From the NCBI RefSeq assembly GCF_008830365.1, contig NZ_WBKI01000008.1:124001-188000 (forward strand): DNA of 64,000 bases. Direction: 5' to 3'. The translations under genes and the position numbers were made by a program. Below the pieces are notes generated by a model, which searched no databases, was not told the origin of the DNA, and saw only the letters and a program-made list of their open reading frames with translations. Every line of letters begins with the position of its first letter. The first letter of the stretch is position 1. This DNA is from Serratia proteamaculans. GTDB lineage: Bacteria; Pseudomonadota; Gammaproteobacteria; Enterobacterales; Enterobacteriaceae. This document shows positions 17,373 through 26,081 of this stretch, in pieces.

Positions 17373-17912
17373 ATGTCCAGAAAAAAAGGTGGTTACACCC
17401 TATTTTTGCTGTTGAGTCTCTGTGCTGCAGGCCCTGCCTGGGCCGCTCAGCCGCAGGGGTGGGGGCGGGTAAGTATGTTAGGGGCGATTATTGAAACCGC
17501 CTGCGCGATAGACACCCGCAGCCGCGACCAAACCATCAATATGGGCGTGTTGCCAATTGGCCAAATTGCCCGTGATGGTCAGGGAGTCATTCGGCCCTTT
17601 TCTATTCGCTTGGTGAACTGTATTTTGGTGCGTAACGACAAAATGTTACCAGACTGGCGGTATTTTCAAATCACCTTTGATGGGCATGCGGATACTGGAT
17701 TGTTTAGCGTATCCGGTGCGGCCAAAGGTATTGCGCTGCAGATAACCGACGGTCAGGGTCATATCGCCACGCCAGGTGAGCCGCTGCCCTTCGGCGAAAT
17801 TACGCCGAGTGAGATGCTGTTAAATTATTCTTTACGCCTGGTGAGTAATCGGCAGGTTTTACGCGCTGGCGAGTACAGCTCGACAATTAAATTTAAAATG
17901 GATTATTACTGA
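17373..17912 (+). CDS. Minor pilin/anchor (MrpB/PapH-like), operon 1
   Basis: A 179-residue exported pilin (signal peptide to GPAWA). Mature segment: QGWGRVSMLGAIIETACAID, second Cys in SIRLVNCILVRN, and C-terminus STIKFKMDYY. It resembles MrpB/PapH, which terminates rod growth and anchors the pilus. Start 17373 puts MSRKKGGYTLF ahead of a good signal sequence; upstream in-frame ATGs fall in the hairpin. It follows the major pilin after the hairpin, the same order as in operon 2. Confidence 0.85.
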   Translation: MSRKKGGYTLFLLLSLCAAGPAWAAQPQGWGRVSMLGAIIETACAIDTRSRDQTINMGVLPIGQIARDGQGVIRPFSIRLVNCILVRNDKMLPDWRYFQITFDGHADTGLFSVSGAAKGIALQITDGQGHIATPGEPLPFGEITPSEMLLNYSLRLVSNRQVLRAGEYSSTIKFKMDYY

Positions 17913-18018
17913 TTCAACGCCAGCAGTTCCCCACTGATGATGGGTAAATTTATTGCGTGGTCATTATTTAAAATAATGGAAATAGCGCTTAATGGAATAA
18001 TATAAAAGGTCTGAAATA

Positions 18019-20544
18019 ATGGCGTTATTTTATTTTAAGGCATTGCCTTCGCGTCCGCGCACCCTGGGATTAATAATCAGCTATATCATCAGCGGCGCTA
18101 TCGTGTCTGCGCAAGCCCATGAATTCAGTTTTAACACCGACGTATTGGATGTTAACGATCGCAGCAATATAGATTTAGATCAGTTTTCCCGCAGCGGTTA
18201 CATCATGCCGGGCGACTACGTGATGGCGGTACACATTAATAAGCAAGAGCTGCTGGAGCAGCCCGTAACTTTTTATGCGCCGGATGATGACCCGAAAGGC
18301 AGCGAACCCTGCGTCACACCGGCCCTGGTAGAGCAATTAGGCTTAAAGCCGGAGATGAAGAGTAAGCTGACCTGGTGGCATCAACAACAATGTGTGGTGC
18401 CCGGCAGCTTGCCGGGTATGAGTGCCAAAGGGGATTTGGGCGCGGCAAAACTCTACCTGAGCATTCCGCAGGCCTACCTGGAATACGCCTCAGACAATTG
18501 GGACCCGCCTTCGCGCTGGGATGAAGGCATCCCTGGGTTGCTGCTCGACTACAACATAAATACTCAAACCCAGCGGCAACAAAAGCGCGGCACGCAAAGC
18601 TATAACCTTAGCGGCAACGGCACTGCAGGTGCCAATTTTGGTGCCTGGCGGCTGCGTGCGGATTGGCAGGCCCGGCTCGATCACCAGACCGGCTCGGGGC
18701 AGTCAACCCAGAATAGCTGGGACTGGAGTCGCTATTACGCTTACCGGGCGATCCCACGTTTGGGTGCCAGGTTGACGATGGGGGAGAACTATCTTAACTC
18801 CGACATTTTCGACAGCTTCCGTTTTACCGGTGCCAGCTTGGCGACCGATGACAACATGCTGCCGCCGAACCTGCGCGGCTATGCGCCGGAAGTCACCGGT
18901 ATCGCAAAAACCAACGCCAAAGTGGTGATCAGCCAGCAGGGGCGGGTATTGCAAGAGACTCAGGTGGCGGCAGGTCCGTTCCGTATTCAGGACATCAATG
19001 GTGCGGTCTCTGGCCAGTTGGATATCCGGGTAGAGGAACAGGATGGCAGCGTGCAGGCGTTCAAGATGGACACTGCCAATGTGCCCTATCTGACTCGCCC
19101 AGGAACCGTACGCTACAAGCTGGCGGCTGGGCGGCCCAACGACTGGCGTCACCATGTCAACGGCCCAGTGTTTGCTACCGGCGAGTTTTCCTGGGGCGTT
19201 AGCAACGGTTGGTCGCTGTATGGCGGTGGGGTAGCCGGGGGTGACTATAACGCATTGGCACTCGGGGTTGGCCGTGACTTGTTGATGTTTGGCGCATTGT
19301 CATTTGACGCGACCCAGTCCCGCGCTCGTTTGCCGTTTACCGACAAAACGTTGAGCGGCGGCTCTTACCGCCTGAGCTATTCCAAACGCTTTGATGACTA
19401 TGACAGCCAGGTCACTTTCGCCGGTTACCGCTTCTCAGAGCAGAACTACATGAGCATGAGCGAGTACCTGGACGCCCGTACTTATGGGACGCGTTCGCAA
19501 AACAGCAAGGAGATGTACACCATCACCTTTAACCAGCAGTTCCGTAGTTTAGGGCTGAGTGCCTATTTGGATTATCAGCACCAGACCTATTGGGATCGAC
19601 CGGCGAATGACCGTTACAACCTGTCGCTGCAGCGTTACTTCGATATCGGGCGATTCAGAAACCTGAATATTTCAGTAAATGCTTACCGAAATAAATACAA
19701 CGGCGTCAACGACGACGGCATGTTTTTGCGTTTTTCAATGCCCTGGGGCAACCAAGGTTCCCTCAGCTACGACAGCAGTTGGGATCGTAATGACAACAGC
19801 CAGCAAGTGAGTTACTTCCAGCCGGTGAATGGCCACGACAGCTATCAGCTAAGTGCGGGGACTTCACGCGGCGGGGCAAGGAGCAGTGGCTATTATAGTC
19901 ACCAAGGGGATATCGCCCAGATGAATGGTAATGCCAGCTATCAGGAAGGGAGCTACTCCTCACTGGGGTTGTCGTTCCAGGGGGGGGCTACCGCCACGCT
20001 GAAGGGCGCTGCACTACACCGTGCTGGCAGCATGGGGGGTACTCGAATGCTGCTGGACACCGATGGCGTGGCCGGTATCCCCATCCAGGGCTATGGCGCC
20101 AGCACCGAGTCAAACCGTTTTGGCAAAGTGGTGGTGGCCGATGTGGGCAGTTATTACCGCAATCGGGTGAGCATTGATCTGAACAACCTGCCCGATAACG
20201 CCGAAGCCACCCGCTCGGTAGTGCAGGCAACCTTAACCGAAGGGGCGATCGGCTATCGGCACTTTGAAGTGATCGCCGGTGAAAAAGCCATGGCGGTGAT
20301 CCGTCTGGCGGACGGTTCCACCCCGCCGTTTGGTGCCACGGTGCTGAACCATAAGCAGCAGGAAGTGGGCATTGTGAACGATGGCGGCAGCATTTACCTG
20401 AGTGGCATCAACGCCGGTGAGGCCATGACCGTGCACTGGGCTGGGCAGGCGCAGTGCGAGCTGACGTTACCGGGCGTGCTACCCAACAGCGGCGTGACGG
20501 ACCTGCTGTTGCCATGCCGCCTGCTGGAAGAACAAGCGATCTGA
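18019..20544 (+). CDS. Outer-membrane fimbrial usher (PapC/MrpC-like), operon 1
   Basis: An 841-residue usher that binds chaperone-subunit complexes and secretes and assembles the pilus in the outer membrane. The N-terminal domain starts FSFNTDVLDVNDRSNIDLDQFSRSGYIMPGDY. The 24-stranded barrel region includes NMLPPNLRGYAPEVTGIAKTNAKV and GPFRIQDIN, hallmarks of the plug-flanking segment. C-terminal domains end with a Cys pair (QAQCELTLP ... LLPCRLLEE). Length and domains are complete. The usher of operon 2 is a close paralogue. Confidence 0.95.
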   Translation: MALFYFKALPSRPRTLGLIISYIISGAIVSAQAHEFSFNTDVLDVNDRSNIDLDQFSRSGYIMPGDYVMAVHINKQELLEQPVTFYAPDDDPKGSEPCVTPALVEQLGLKPEMKSKLTWWHQQQCVVPGSLPGMSAKGDLGAAKLYLSIPQAYLEYASDNWDPPSRWDEGIPGLLLDYNINTQTQRQQKRGTQSYNLSGNGTAGANFGAWRLRADWQARLDHQTGSGQSTQNSWDWSRYYAYRAIPRLGARLTMGENYLNSDIFDSFRFTGASLATDDNMLPPNLRGYAPEVTGIAKTNAKVVISQQGRVLQETQVAAGPFRIQDINGAVSGQLDIRVEEQDGSVQAFKMDTANVPYLTRPGTVRYKLAAGRPNDWRHHVNGPVFATGEFSWGVSNGWSLYGGGVAGGDYNALALGVGRDLLMFGALSFDATQSRARLPFTDKTLSGGSYRLSYSKRFDDYDSQVTFAGYRFSEQNYMSMSEYLDARTYGTRSQNSKEMYTITFNQQFRSLGLSAYLDYQHQTYWDRPANDRYNLSLQRYFDIGRFRNLNISVNAYRNKYNGVNDDGMFLRFSMPWGNQGSLSYDSSWDRNDNSQQVSYFQPVNGHDSYQLSAGTSRGGARSSGYYSHQGDIAQMNGNASYQEGSYSSLGLSFQGGATATLKGAALHRAGSMGGTRMLLDTDGVAGIPIQGYGASTESNRFGKVVVADVGSYYRNRVSIDLNNLPDNAEATRSVVQATLTEGAIGYRHFEVIAGEKAMAVIRLADGSTPPFGATVLNHKQQEVGIVNDGGSIYLSGINAGEAMTVHWAGQAQCELTLPGVLPNSGVTDLLLPCRLLEEQAI

Positions 20545-20605
20545 ACTCGGCCCTGGCCGTCAGGTTTTAACCAAGACTGAATGTTTTTTGAATGAGAACC
20601 ACCAA

Positions 20606-21352
20606 ATGAAATTGACCATGACAACAACACTGATTACCGGCGTACTACTTGCCCTGACAGCGCAATCAGCCCAGGCCGCGATCGCTTTGGATCGTACCCG
20701 GGTGATTTACGACGGCAGCCAAAAATCCCTCAGCCTGAACATCAGCAACGAGAACAAGCAGTTGCCTTACCTGGCGCAGGGTTGGATTGAGGATGCACAG
20801 GGCAACAAGATCACCACTCCGTTAACCGTTTTGCCGCCGGTGCAGCGTGTGGAGCCGGGGGCCAAGAGCCAGGTCAAAGTGCAGGGGCTACCGGCTGCCA
20901 ACCTGTTGGCGCAGGATCGGGAATCGCTGTTCTATTTCAACCTGCGCGAGATCCCGCCGCGTACCGACAAACCCAATACGCTGCAGATTGCGTTGCAAAC
21001 GCGCATCAAACTGTTTTACCGGCCGAAGGCGTTGATGACCAGCTCTGGCGATACGCCATGGCAGGAGAAAATCACCCTGAGCAAACAGGGTGACAGCTAT
21101 GTGGTGAATAATCCGACGCCGTATTTCGTCACCCTGGTGGACGGTAGCAGCAAGGTGAAGGGCGAGTCACTTAAAGATTTTGATCCGCTGATGGTGGAGC
21201 CAAAGGGTAAAGGCACCCTTAAAGCCAGCGCCAGCGCATTAGGCAATAGCCCGGTGCTGACCTACATCAACGATTACGGCGGTCGTCCGCAGTTGCAGTT
21301 CACTTGCAATGGCGGCAACTGTACAGCCAAGCCGATAAAAGACAGCCACTGA
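20606..21352 (+). CDS. Periplasmic pilus chaperone (PapD/MrpD-like), operon 1
   Basis: A 248-residue PapD-family chaperone. After the signal peptide (ending AQAA) comes IALDRTRVIYDGSQKSLSLNISNENKQLPYLAQGWIED, the donor G1 region with LFYFNLREIPPRTDKPNTLQIALQTRIKLFYRP, and a second Ig-like domain. R and K residues at the RTRV and RIKLFYRP positions hold the pilin C-terminus. It folds each subunit in the periplasm before delivery to the usher. ATG 20606 is used; upstream extension to a TTG at 20588 seems unlikely. Confidence 0.93.
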   Translation: MKLTMTTTLITGVLLALTAQSAQAAIALDRTRVIYDGSQKSLSLNISNENKQLPYLAQGWIEDAQGNKITTPLTVLPPVQRVEPGAKSQVKVQGLPAANLLAQDRESLFYFNLREIPPRTDKPNTLQIALQTRIKLFYRPKALMTSSGDTPWQEKITLSKQGDSYVVNNPTPYFVTLVDGSSKVKGESLKDFDPLMVEPKGKGTLKASASALGNSPVLTYINDYGGRPQLQFTCNGGNCTAKPIKDSH

Positions 21353-21387
21353 CGGCGTAACACAACGACGCGGGAAAGGAGTGAGAG

Positions 21388-22044
21388 ATGCAGCATAAAA
21401 CGGGGAAAAGCTTTCGCCACCGGCTGTCACGCCATGAACGCCATTATCTGTTAACCCAGGCAGCAGCGGTGCTGATGGTGCCGTTGGTGATTGGTGCGGT
21501 GTTTTCGTTGCTGCCGGGTGCTCAGGCGGCGGATAACTGGCAGGTTGAGGGCACCAATGGCGTGTTGCGTGTACAGGGTGCTTTAACTGAAAGTGCCTGC
21601 CGGTTGGATATGACCTCCGCCTGGCAGGAAATAGATCTGGGCGAGGTGGGAAGCGGGCGGTTGCGCAAGACAGGTGATCAAGGTACGTCGGTAGCAGTGC
21701 AGTTAAAACTGCAAGACTGCCTGCCGGGCCCATCGCGCAGTCTGGATACCCGCACCGGCAACCGGTTATGGAGCGCCGATCAGCCTGCGGTTACCGTCAG
21801 CTTTAACGCACCGGCAGATGCCGATAACCCGCAGTTGGTGAAGGTGCAGGGGGCGGGCGGTTTGGGGTTACGGTTGACCGATGTACGCGGGCGCGATGTG
21901 CGCCTGGGCAGCCGTGGTGCGCCGCTGTTGCTGACCCCGGGGCAGAACGAATTGACCTATCACATCACTCCCGAGCGCACCCGCGCGCCATTACAGGCTG
22001 GCGCTTACTGGGCGCAGATGAACTTTGGGTTGAGCTATGACTAG
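21388..22044 (+). CDS. Minor pilin (MrpE-like), operon 1
   Basis: A 218-residue subunit with a long positively charged N-region (RHRLSRHERHYLL) before its signal helix. Mature sequence: NWQVEGTNGVLRVQGALTESACRLDM, SVAVQLKLQDCL, then AGAYWAQMNFGLSYD. The ALTESAC motif and C-terminal beta-zipper fit a tip-fibre adaptor of the MrpE/PapE type. GGAAAGGAGTGAGAG precedes the ATG. It overlaps the next gene by 8 bases, showing translational coupling. Operon 2 has a direct counterpart (34920-35582). Confidence 0.85.
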   Translation: MQHKTGKSFRHRLSRHERHYLLTQAAAVLMVPLVIGAVFSLLPGAQAADNWQVEGTNGVLRVQGALTESACRLDMTSAWQEIDLGEVGSGRLRKTGDQGTSVAVQLKLQDCLPGPSRSLDTRTGNRLWSADQPAVTVSFNAPADADNPQLVKVQGAGGLGLRLTDVRGRDVRLGSRGAPLLLTPGQNELTYHITPERTRAPLQAGAYWAQMNFGLSYD

Positions 22045-22555
22045 TGCTTTGCTCGGCATCACCCCGCGTGGACGCCTGGCACAGCTGTGCCTGAGTTGCG
22101 CTCTGTTGTTACCCGGCACGCTGGCACAAGCGGTGACCACGGTAACGGTACGGATCACGGTAGTAGCACCGCCGCCTTGTACCATTAACTACGGCCGTAC
22201 TATTGAGGTGGATTTTGGCAATGATGTGCTGACCACCCGGGTGGACGGCAGTAATTATCGACGGCAGATACCTTACAGTGTGCAGTGCAGTGGCAACACG
22301 ACCAACGCCATGACTTTGCAGATAGAAGGCTCCGGGGCGGGATTTGGCTACAACGTATTACGCACCAATAAACCTGATTTGGGTATCGCACTGTTTGTCA
22401 CCGATGCCAATGTACCGCTGCCGCTGAATACCATGATCAAGTTTACTTACCCGGGGATACCGACGTTGAATGCGGCACCGACCAAACGCGCCGGCAGCAC
22501 GCTGACCGCAGGCGCTTTCTCGGCAGGAGCCACCCTAAAAGTGGATTATCAATAG
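22037..22555 (+). CDS. Minor pilin (MrpF-like), operon 1
   Basis: A 172-residue exported subunit (signal ending TLAQA). The pattern VTVRITVVAPPPCTINYGRTIEVDFGNDVLTTRVDG, second Cys in YSVQCSGN, and C-terminal ATLKVDYQ is that of FimF/PapF/MrpF adaptor pilins. It starts inside the preceding gene (8-base overlap). It likely joins tip fibrillum components. Homologous to 34421-34909. Confidence 0.87.
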   Translation: MTSALLGITPRGRLAQLCLSCALLLPGTLAQAVTTVTVRITVVAPPPCTINYGRTIEVDFGNDVLTTRVDGSNYRRQIPYSVQCSGNTTNAMTLQIEGSGAGFGYNVLRTNKPDLGIALFVTDANVPLPLNTMIKFTYPGIPTLNAAPTKRAGSTLTAGAFSAGATLKVDYQ

Positions 22556-22568
22556 CAGGAGCACTGCG

Positions 22569-23057
22569 ATGACGTGTGATTTACCCGTAAGGGCATTGTT
22601 GCTGCTGGGGGCCTTGCTCAGTTCGCCGTTATGGGCAGCGGATAATCTGCTGTTTCGCGGCACCCTGATTGAGCCACCGCCTTGCAGGATTAACGATGGC
22701 GCAACGGTAGACGTCGATTTTGGCGACCGCGTCGGGGTGAAAAAGGTTGACGGGGTGAACTACCAGCAAGCCCTGAACTACCGAATCAGCTGTGAGCCGG
22801 GGGCTAGCGGGCTGGATATGACCTTGACCCTGAGGGGGCAGCAGACCGGTTATGACATGGCGGCAGTTCGAACTAATCTGGCGGATTTGGGCATTCGGGT
22901 GCTGCAAAACGGCAAACCGTTCACTCTGAACCAGCCGATCGGTATTGACCCGAAGAGCCCACCGCTGCTTGAAGCCGTGCCGGTAAAAACCCCGGGTGCC
23001 ACCTTAAAGGAGGGGGCGTTTGTCGCCACTGCGACGCTACAGGCGAATTATCAATGA
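22569..23057 (+). CDS. Minor pilin (MrpG-like), operon 1
   Basis: A 162-residue subunit, signal peptide to PLWAA. It contains FRGTLIEPPPCRINDGATVDVDFGDRVGVKKVDGVNYQQALNYRISC and ends ATLQANYQ. The GxRVGVxKVDG motif is shared with its operon-2 counterpart (33918-34424). It is probably a tip-proximal adaptor. GCAGGAGCACTGCG precedes the ATG. Its stop overlaps the next start (ATGATG), continuing the chain of coupled genes. Confidence 0.87.
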   Translation: MTCDLPVRALLLLGALLSSPLWAADNLLFRGTLIEPPPCRINDGATVDVDFGDRVGVKKVDGVNYQQALNYRISCEPGASGLDMTLTLRGQQTGYDMAAVRTNLADLGIRVLQNGKPFTLNQPIGIDPKSPPLLEAVPVKTPGATLKEGAFVATATLQANYQ

Positions 23058-23620
23058 TGGGGGCGGAATGGATGCAAAGGAATAACGGCTGCCGTTGGTG
23101 TTGGCTACATGCTGGTTTGGCCGGGGTGGCGCTGCTGCTCAGCCCGCTGGCGACAGGGGCGGACAACATGCGTTTTCATGGTGCGTTGGTGGCTGAGCCC
23201 TGCGTGATCCCGCCGGGTGAAGAGAATATTCAGCTGGATTTCGGCACGGTGATCGACAAATACCTGTACCTGAATCAGCGCACCCACGGGCAGCAGTTTG
23301 CGTTGCATTTGGCGGAATGCGATCTCAGCCTGGGCGCGACGGTGCGGGTACGTTTCAGCGGTAATGAGAACCCGCACTTACCCGGTTTGTTGGCCCTGGC
23401 AGGCGGTAGCCAGGCTTCCGGCATTGCCATCGGCATGGAAACCCCTGAAGGCAAGCCCTTGCCGCTGAACCAGAGCGGGCAGAAATACCCCTTGGCCAAG
23501 GGCGACAACCTGCTCACCTTTAAAGCCTATGTGCAGGGTGAGCCTGAGGCGATAGCCAAAGCAACCATCGAGCGCGGGCCGTTCAGTGCGGTAGCGACTT
23601 TTAGTTTGGAATATGAATAA
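23054..23620 (+). CDS. Minor pilin (PapK-like adaptor), operon 1
   Basis: A subunit of up to 188 residues. It contains MRFHGALVAEPCVIPPGEENIQLDFGTVIDKYLYLN, second Cys in LHLAECDLSLG, and ends ATFSLEYE. Nearly the same framework occurs in 31375-31914 of operon 2, where it also directly precedes an adhesin gene. It is probably the adaptor that docks the adhesin. The start is either 23054 (overlapping the previous stop) or ATG 23072 after GGGGGCGGA. Its last 8 bases overlap the reverse transcriptase start. Confidence 0.85.
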   Translation: MMGAEWMQRNNGCRWCWLHAGLAGVALLLSPLATGADNMRFHGALVAEPCVIPPGEENIQLDFGTVIDKYLYLNQRTHGQQFALHLAECDLSLGATVRVRFSGNENPHLPGLLALAGGSQASGIAIGMETPEGKPLPLNQSGQKYPLAKGDNLLTFKAYVQGEPEAIAKATIERGPFSAVATFSLEYE

Positions 23621-24593
23621 CGCGGAGATTTGCTGGCAACGTGCCTGGCAGTGGCTTTGCCTGCGGCGCAGGCATGCTCCGGCAGACGCGGATATTTGGC
23701 ATCTGCGCTATCACTGGAAACAATGTGGCGAGGCGTTGTTCGAGAGCGCAAAGTCTGGCCGATATCGGCTAACTGCCATGCAGGTACATCATCGCTTTGG
23801 CTATTCCTGGGTACAGTGGTGCGCGTCGGATGCACTGGTATTGAAGTGGGTGGCGATGCAAGTGGAGCACCTGTTGCCGACCCATGAACGTTGCGCCCAT
23901 GTGAAAGGCCAGGGCGGTGGTCGGCAATCGATCCGTCAGGTATGGCAAGCCCTTACCAGTGACGAATATGCTTTTGTTTACCGTACCGATATTCGGGGTT
24001 ATTACCGGCATATCCGTAAAGGGCAAGTACTGTCGCAGGTGGAGCGTTATGTCTCTGACCCCATATTGGTGGGGCTGATAACACAATATCTGTATTACAG
24101 CGTTGAGGATGCGGGCGAGTTTCACACCCCAGAGTTTGGCATTTGTCGTGGGTGCGCGCTGAGTCCATTAATTGGTGCCAGCCTGTTACATCACGTAGAC
24201 AGTTATTTTGCAGCACAGGAGGGAACCTTTTATGCGCGTTACATGGATGATTTTGTGGTGCTTACCCGCAGCCGCTGGCAATTGCGACGGTCGGTTAAGC
24301 GATTATATGAATTTTTCGAGCTGGGCGGTTTTGAAGTTCATCCGGATAAAACCCAACTGGGGAGAATTGAACGTGGATTTGACTGGCTGGGGGTATGGTT
24401 TACCCCCACAGGCACCACCATAGCGCCCAGAGCGTTAGATAACCATCGAGCAAAACGAACGCGGCTTTACGAGCAAGCCAAAGCTAAGGGGCTGACTCCG
24501 TCAGCGATCGAAGCAAAGGTGCGGGCGTATGAAGCTCGGTGGAAAATTTGGGCAAACAGTCAATTGCAAGCGGCTGAATCCAGCTGGTATTGA
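23613..24593 (+). CDS. Reverse transcriptase embedded in the fimbrial operon
   Basis: A 326-residue RNA-directed DNA polymerase. Motif A is RTDIRGYY (catalytic D126), motif B GICRGCALSPLIG (176-188), motif C ARYMDDFVVL (D212, D213), and motifs D/E HPDKTQLGRIERGFDWLGVWF (243-263). All three catalytic aspartates are intact. No maturase, HNH or integrase domain follows. Motif B has SP rather than the SQ of diversity-generating-element enzymes and lacks their usual QG, so the class is unassigned. It starts 8 bases inside the adaptor-pilin gene and ends 68 bases before the adhesin gene, all co-oriented, so it is co-expressed with the pilus. Role unknown; adhesin diversification is a hypothesis. 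Confidence 0.9.
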   Translation: MNNAEICWQRAWQWLCLRRRHAPADADIWHLRYHWKQCGEALFESAKSGRYRLTAMQVHHRFGYSWVQWCASDALVLKWVAMQVEHLLPTHERCAHVKGQGGGRQSIRQVWQALTSDEYAFVYRTDIRGYYRHIRKGQVLSQVERYVSDPILVGLITQYLYYSVEDAGEFHTPEFGICRGCALSPLIGASLLHHVDSYFAAQEGTFYARYMDDFVVLTRSRWQLRRSVKRLYEFFELGGFEVHPDKTQLGRIERGFDWLGVWFTPTGTTIAPRALDNHRAKRTRLYEQAKAKGLTPSAIEAKVRAYEARWKIWANSQLQAAESSWY

Positions 24594-24661
24594 GTGTTTG
24601 CTGTTGAAATTACTGAGTGCTGCGCGGTGGGTTGTGGCGCGCTACAACGGAGAATTACCAG

Positions 24662-25489
24662 ATGTTACACACACCTATGTGCCGATTAGCGATCATGATA
24701 TGGCTCGGCTGTGCGAACGTCGCTGAAGCCACGTCTTATTCAACCAGCGGCAGAATAACCAATAACGGAGGCCTCCTATCCATGGAAGTCACATTCGGAT
24801 GGCCTACTGTGGACACCCCCGACACGCCTCTGCCTTGCGTACGAGCATCGTGCTGGCTGGGTCCGTCTGTGACGATTCTCACCCCTTTTGACAATTGGCA
24901 ACGTGCCTATAACCCGCATGTATCACAACTCACCATAAGATACACCAAGGGGGAACTCCTGTCCGCAGTCCGCGCCCGGTGGGTCTCGCAATACGGCGTT
25001 ACGGGGACATTGAATGAACCCGCGTGGGCGACAAGTGCAGGGATTCCCTACGTAACAAGCGCACTGGCATGTTTCCAGTACTGGCCTAATCAGACCGGCT
25101 CGGAGCCTGCCGTCGGCATCAACTTACCCGGGACCGTGTGTTCCACGCCAGCGCCGCCGAACGTTAATTGCGACAGTATCCCGTCTATGATCTACGATTT
25201 TGGGACCGTGGCTGCTGGGCGAACAGACAACCTGCGGATAAGCCAGCGCCATTTCTTGTCTTGCACGAACGCGACCAACGTTACTCTGAAACTACAGTCT
25301 GCCCTTGTCCTGACGCGTTCCTTGACCGCCAACTTATCCGTTAATGGACGGACGATCGGGCCACAAGGGGTAACACTGGATGCGCGCGGGGATTCTGTGC
25401 CGTTGGACTTCGTCGTGACGACGGTCGGGACGGAAAACACTGGGGGGGTATATAACGCGAGCAGCGTATTGATCATGGAGTATAACTGA
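24662..25489 (+). CDS. Two-domain fimbrial tip adhesin (MrpH/FimH-like), operon 1
   Basis: A 275-residue exported protein. Residues ~25-160 form a Cys-containing N-terminal domain with no recognisable family (RITNNGGLLSMEVTFGWP, CVRASCWLG), likely the receptor-binding lectin. Residues ~165-275 are a pilin domain (CDSIPSMIYDFGTVAAG, FLSCTNATNVTLKL, VLIMEYN) that would dock to the adaptor. GGAG 9 bases upstream supports ATG 24662. Codon use is unlike the neighbouring pilin genes: about 12 of ~22 glycines are GGG. It ends the operon and directly follows the reverse transcriptase gene. Confidence 0.8.
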   Translation: MLHTPMCRLAIMIWLGCANVAEATSYSTSGRITNNGGLLSMEVTFGWPTVDTPDTPLPCVRASCWLGPSVTILTPFDNWQRAYNPHVSQLTIRYTKGELLSAVRARWVSQYGVTGTLNEPAWATSAGIPYVTSALACFQYWPNQTGSEPAVGINLPGTVCSTPAPPNVNCDSIPSMIYDFGTVAAGRTDNLRISQRHFLSCTNATNVTLKLQSALVLTRSLTANLSVNGRTIGPQGVTLDARGDSVPLDFVVTTVGTENTGGVYNASSVLIMEYN

Positions 25490-26081
25490 ACAACGTCCTT
25501 CTTGGGTAATACTGGCGGGCCTAAATCCTGACTCGGCGGTTCCATCTACGATGAGCGATCTATAGTGTATGGGACACACGTACGATGGACGGAAGGCCCT
25601 GTACCATAAGGTCCTGATAGCAACATGACGTCCTCGCTATAGGTGATGAGTCTATACAGTCTTGATGGCCTGGAATCAATTCACCGTCTTCCTGGCACGG
25701 TCTTTGTTCGAGGCTGATGGTGGGATACCGCGAACCAGCGGACCAACAACCCCGGTTTTTCGGTGGGGGAACATGAAGGAGTCCTATACATGAATCCATT
25801 GAACGTGCCGCGGTTTCACATTCTCGGACAAGTGGAGCAATGGCGGTTCCTGGACGCAGGGTGATCTTGGATGCTTGTATGAATGGCACCCCGGGCTCCG
25901 ATTTTGGTGCTCTAAGTTTTCCATAAAAAATAAAATTTCCCCTAAAAGAAAGCTCCAGGGGACGATTTAATTATTCACGGAAATAATCCTTATCTTTAAT
26001 ATGATTTTTATAGAGATGTTTCAAAACCTGCTTATGAATGCGTTGTGGCTAATTTTTAGTTATGACTGCTATCATCCTGCC
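25490..26081. other. 592-bp region downstream of the adhesin, no convincing gene
   Basis: The first ~430 bases (25490-25920) share the balanced base composition and odd character of the adhesin gene. A 24-codon frame (25790-25864) has GAAGGAG 9 bases before its ATG, but nothing else supports it. The position next to a reverse transcriptase operon makes it a candidate for a structured or template RNA. By eye I found no long repeat shared with the adhesin. From 25920 the DNA becomes AT-rich and holds a hairpin TCCCCT/AGGGGA (25937-25963) that could terminate the leftward regulator transcript. Confidence 0.4.

Noticed and set aside
25560-25889. 109-codon minus-strand frame downstream of the adhesin
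   Set aside because: No ribosome binding site, no domain-like pattern, and unlikely amino-acid composition.
24662-25920. Classical diversity-generating retroelement with template and variable repeats
   Set aside because: No repeat pair with adenine-specific differences found by eye, no AAC-rich template, and the enzyme's motif B ends SP rather than SQ. Kept only as a hypothesis.
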